NCBI GenBank assembly: GCA_038235705.1
Contig: JBBSTR010000114.1
Location: forward strand, 1 to 6,965
Direction: 5' to 3'
DNA length: 6,965 nucleotides
DNA from: CANKBT01 sp038235705
GTDB lineage: Bacteria; Actinomycetota; Actinomycetes; Mycobacteriales; SCTD01
Below, piece after piece: positions 6,521 to 6,965 of the stretch (positions are counted from its first letter, which is position 1; every line of letters starts with the position of its first letter). Made by a program: the position numbers and the translations under genes. Under the pieces are notes generated by a model. It did not search any database. It was given only the letters and a program-made list of their open reading frames with translations, and was not told the origin of the DNA.

Positions 6521-6560
6521 TCGGTGATCTTGGGCGCAAGAACGGCGCCAAGATCACCGA
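6521..6560 (-). terminator. Strong hairpin after nadK, possible terminator without a U-tract
   Basis: Arms TCGGTGATCTTGG (6521-6533) and CCAAGATCACCGA (6548-6560) are perfect reverse complements. Pairing continues by 3 more G-C pairs past a single bulged base, leaving a 7-base loop, for about 16 pairs in total. It begins 6 bases after the nadK stop and precedes the candidate recN promoter. There is no T-run on the minus strand after it, so it would be a U-less terminator or an mRNA 3' stabiliser. It may instead be one copy of a dispersed palindromic repeat. Confidence 0.6.
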
Positions 6561-6566
6561 AGCAGG

Positions 6567-6965
6567 TCAGCCTCGCCCGCGCCGGTGCTCCGCTGCCCCG
6601 CGCCAGCCCTCGACGGGCAGCTCGAACTTCTCCACCAGCGTGTCGGTGAAGGTCGAGGCACGGGTGCGGGCCAGCAGCACCGGCACCTCCCCGCGGCGCA
6701 CCTCGACCCGAGCCCCGTGCGGCAGCGGAAAGGTGCGCCGCCCGTCGCAGGCGAGCACGGCGGAGGCGCCGCTCGGCAGCACCTCGAGCGCGAGCACGGA
6801 ACCGCCACCGACGACCATCGAGCGGGCGAACAGGGCGTGGGCGCTGACCGGGACGACGACGAACGCCTGCACCCCGGGCCAGACGATCGGGCCGCCGGCC
6901 GAGAAGGCGTAGGCGGTGGATCCGGTGGGGGTGCTGATCAGCACGCCGTCACAGCCGTAGGCGGA
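6567..6965 (-). CDS. nadK: NAD kinase, C-terminal 132 residues (5' end outside window)
   Basis: NAD kinase phosphorylates NAD+ to NADP+ in the cytoplasm using ATP or, in many actinobacteria, polyphosphate. The frame is open to the end of the window, so the N-terminal part with the GGD active-site motif is not visible. The visible part begins SAYGCDGVLISTPTGSTAY, which carries the family hallmark TPTGSTAY, then SAGGPIVWP, the LACDGRRTFPL…VEVRRG beta region and the closing STFTDTLVEKFELP typical of the C-terminus. The GTG at 6944 is an internal valine codon of DGVLIS, not a start. The gene stands directly upstream of recN, as in M. tuberculosis (Rv1695–Rv1696), but a hairpin and a promoter-like element in the 112-base gap suggest recN is transcribed separately. 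Confidence 0.96.
   Translation of the reverse strand, partial: SAYGCDGVLISTPTGSTAYAFSAGGPIVWPGVQAFVVVPVSAHALFARSMVVGGGSVLALEVLPSGASAVLACDGRRTFPLPHGARVEVRRGEVPVLLARTRASTFTDTLVEKFELPVEGWRGAAEHRRGRG

Noticed and set aside
6455..6566. LexA/SOS box upstream of recN
   Set aside because: I looked for a TCGAAC…GTTCGA-type site in the gap and found none. The TCGAAC near 6623 is a half-site inside nadK.
4769..6649. 626-residue open frame on the plus strand
   Set aside because: It lies antisense to recN, whose motifs are complete. The translation is Arg/Gly/His/Gln-rich with no recognisable domain, as expected of a shadow frame in GC-rich DNA.

Overview
The window comes from a very GC-rich actinobacterium (over 70% G+C by eye, with most third codon positions G or C). 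All seven genes supported here lie on the minus strand, so the biological reading direction is from base 6965 down to base 1. In that order they are: nadK (3' part only), recN, an Eis-like GNAT acetyltransferase, steA, steB, a short MraY/WecA-like membrane protein, and a MurJ-type flippase (5' part only). The order nadK–recN–steA–steB(mctB) matches the Mycobacterium tuberculosis block Rv1695–Rv1698, which supports the assignments. Two things differ from that block: an Eis-like acetyltransferase sits between recN and steA, and a PNPT-like gene plus murJ follow steB where M. tuberculosis has pyrG. I cannot name the genus. A non-mycobacterial actinomycete, for example from Propionibacteriales or Frankineae-like groups, is only a guess.

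Bases 6567-6965 hold the C-terminal third or so of NAD kinase. The 112-base gap that follows (6455-6566) is the only regulatory-looking intergenic region. It has a strong hairpin 6 bases after the nadK stop, an imperfect palindrome, and a -35/-10-like pair whose -10 lies exactly 7 bases before the recN ATG. This suggests that transcription ends after nadK and restarts as a leaderless recN transcript.

Bases 1-6454 look like one tightly packed operon. Gaps are 13 bases (recN/GNAT), 51 bases (GNAT/steA) and 4 bases (steA/steB), followed by two 4-base stop/start overlaps (GTGA between steB and the PNPT-like gene, ATGA between the PNPT-like gene and murJ). The distal half is envelope-related. SteA and SteB are a membrane pair linked to cell separation in Corynebacteriales. 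The PNPT-like protein resembles enzymes that load a phospho-sugar onto a polyprenyl phosphate carrier, and MurJ-type proteins flip such lipid-linked precursors. Translational coupling of these last three genes suggests they act together at the envelope. The PNPT-like protein lacks several catalytic hallmarks and the MurJ-like protein lacks an arginine pair of the E. coli protein, so the substrate is probably not standard lipid II.

The most interesting items are the divergent PNPT–MurJ pair coupled to steAB, a perfect 13-bp-arm palindrome buried in the murJ coding region, and the nadK/recN boundary. I saw no RNA genes, CRISPR arrays, insertion sequences or prophage genes. The long plus-strand open frames are shadows of the minus-strand genes.
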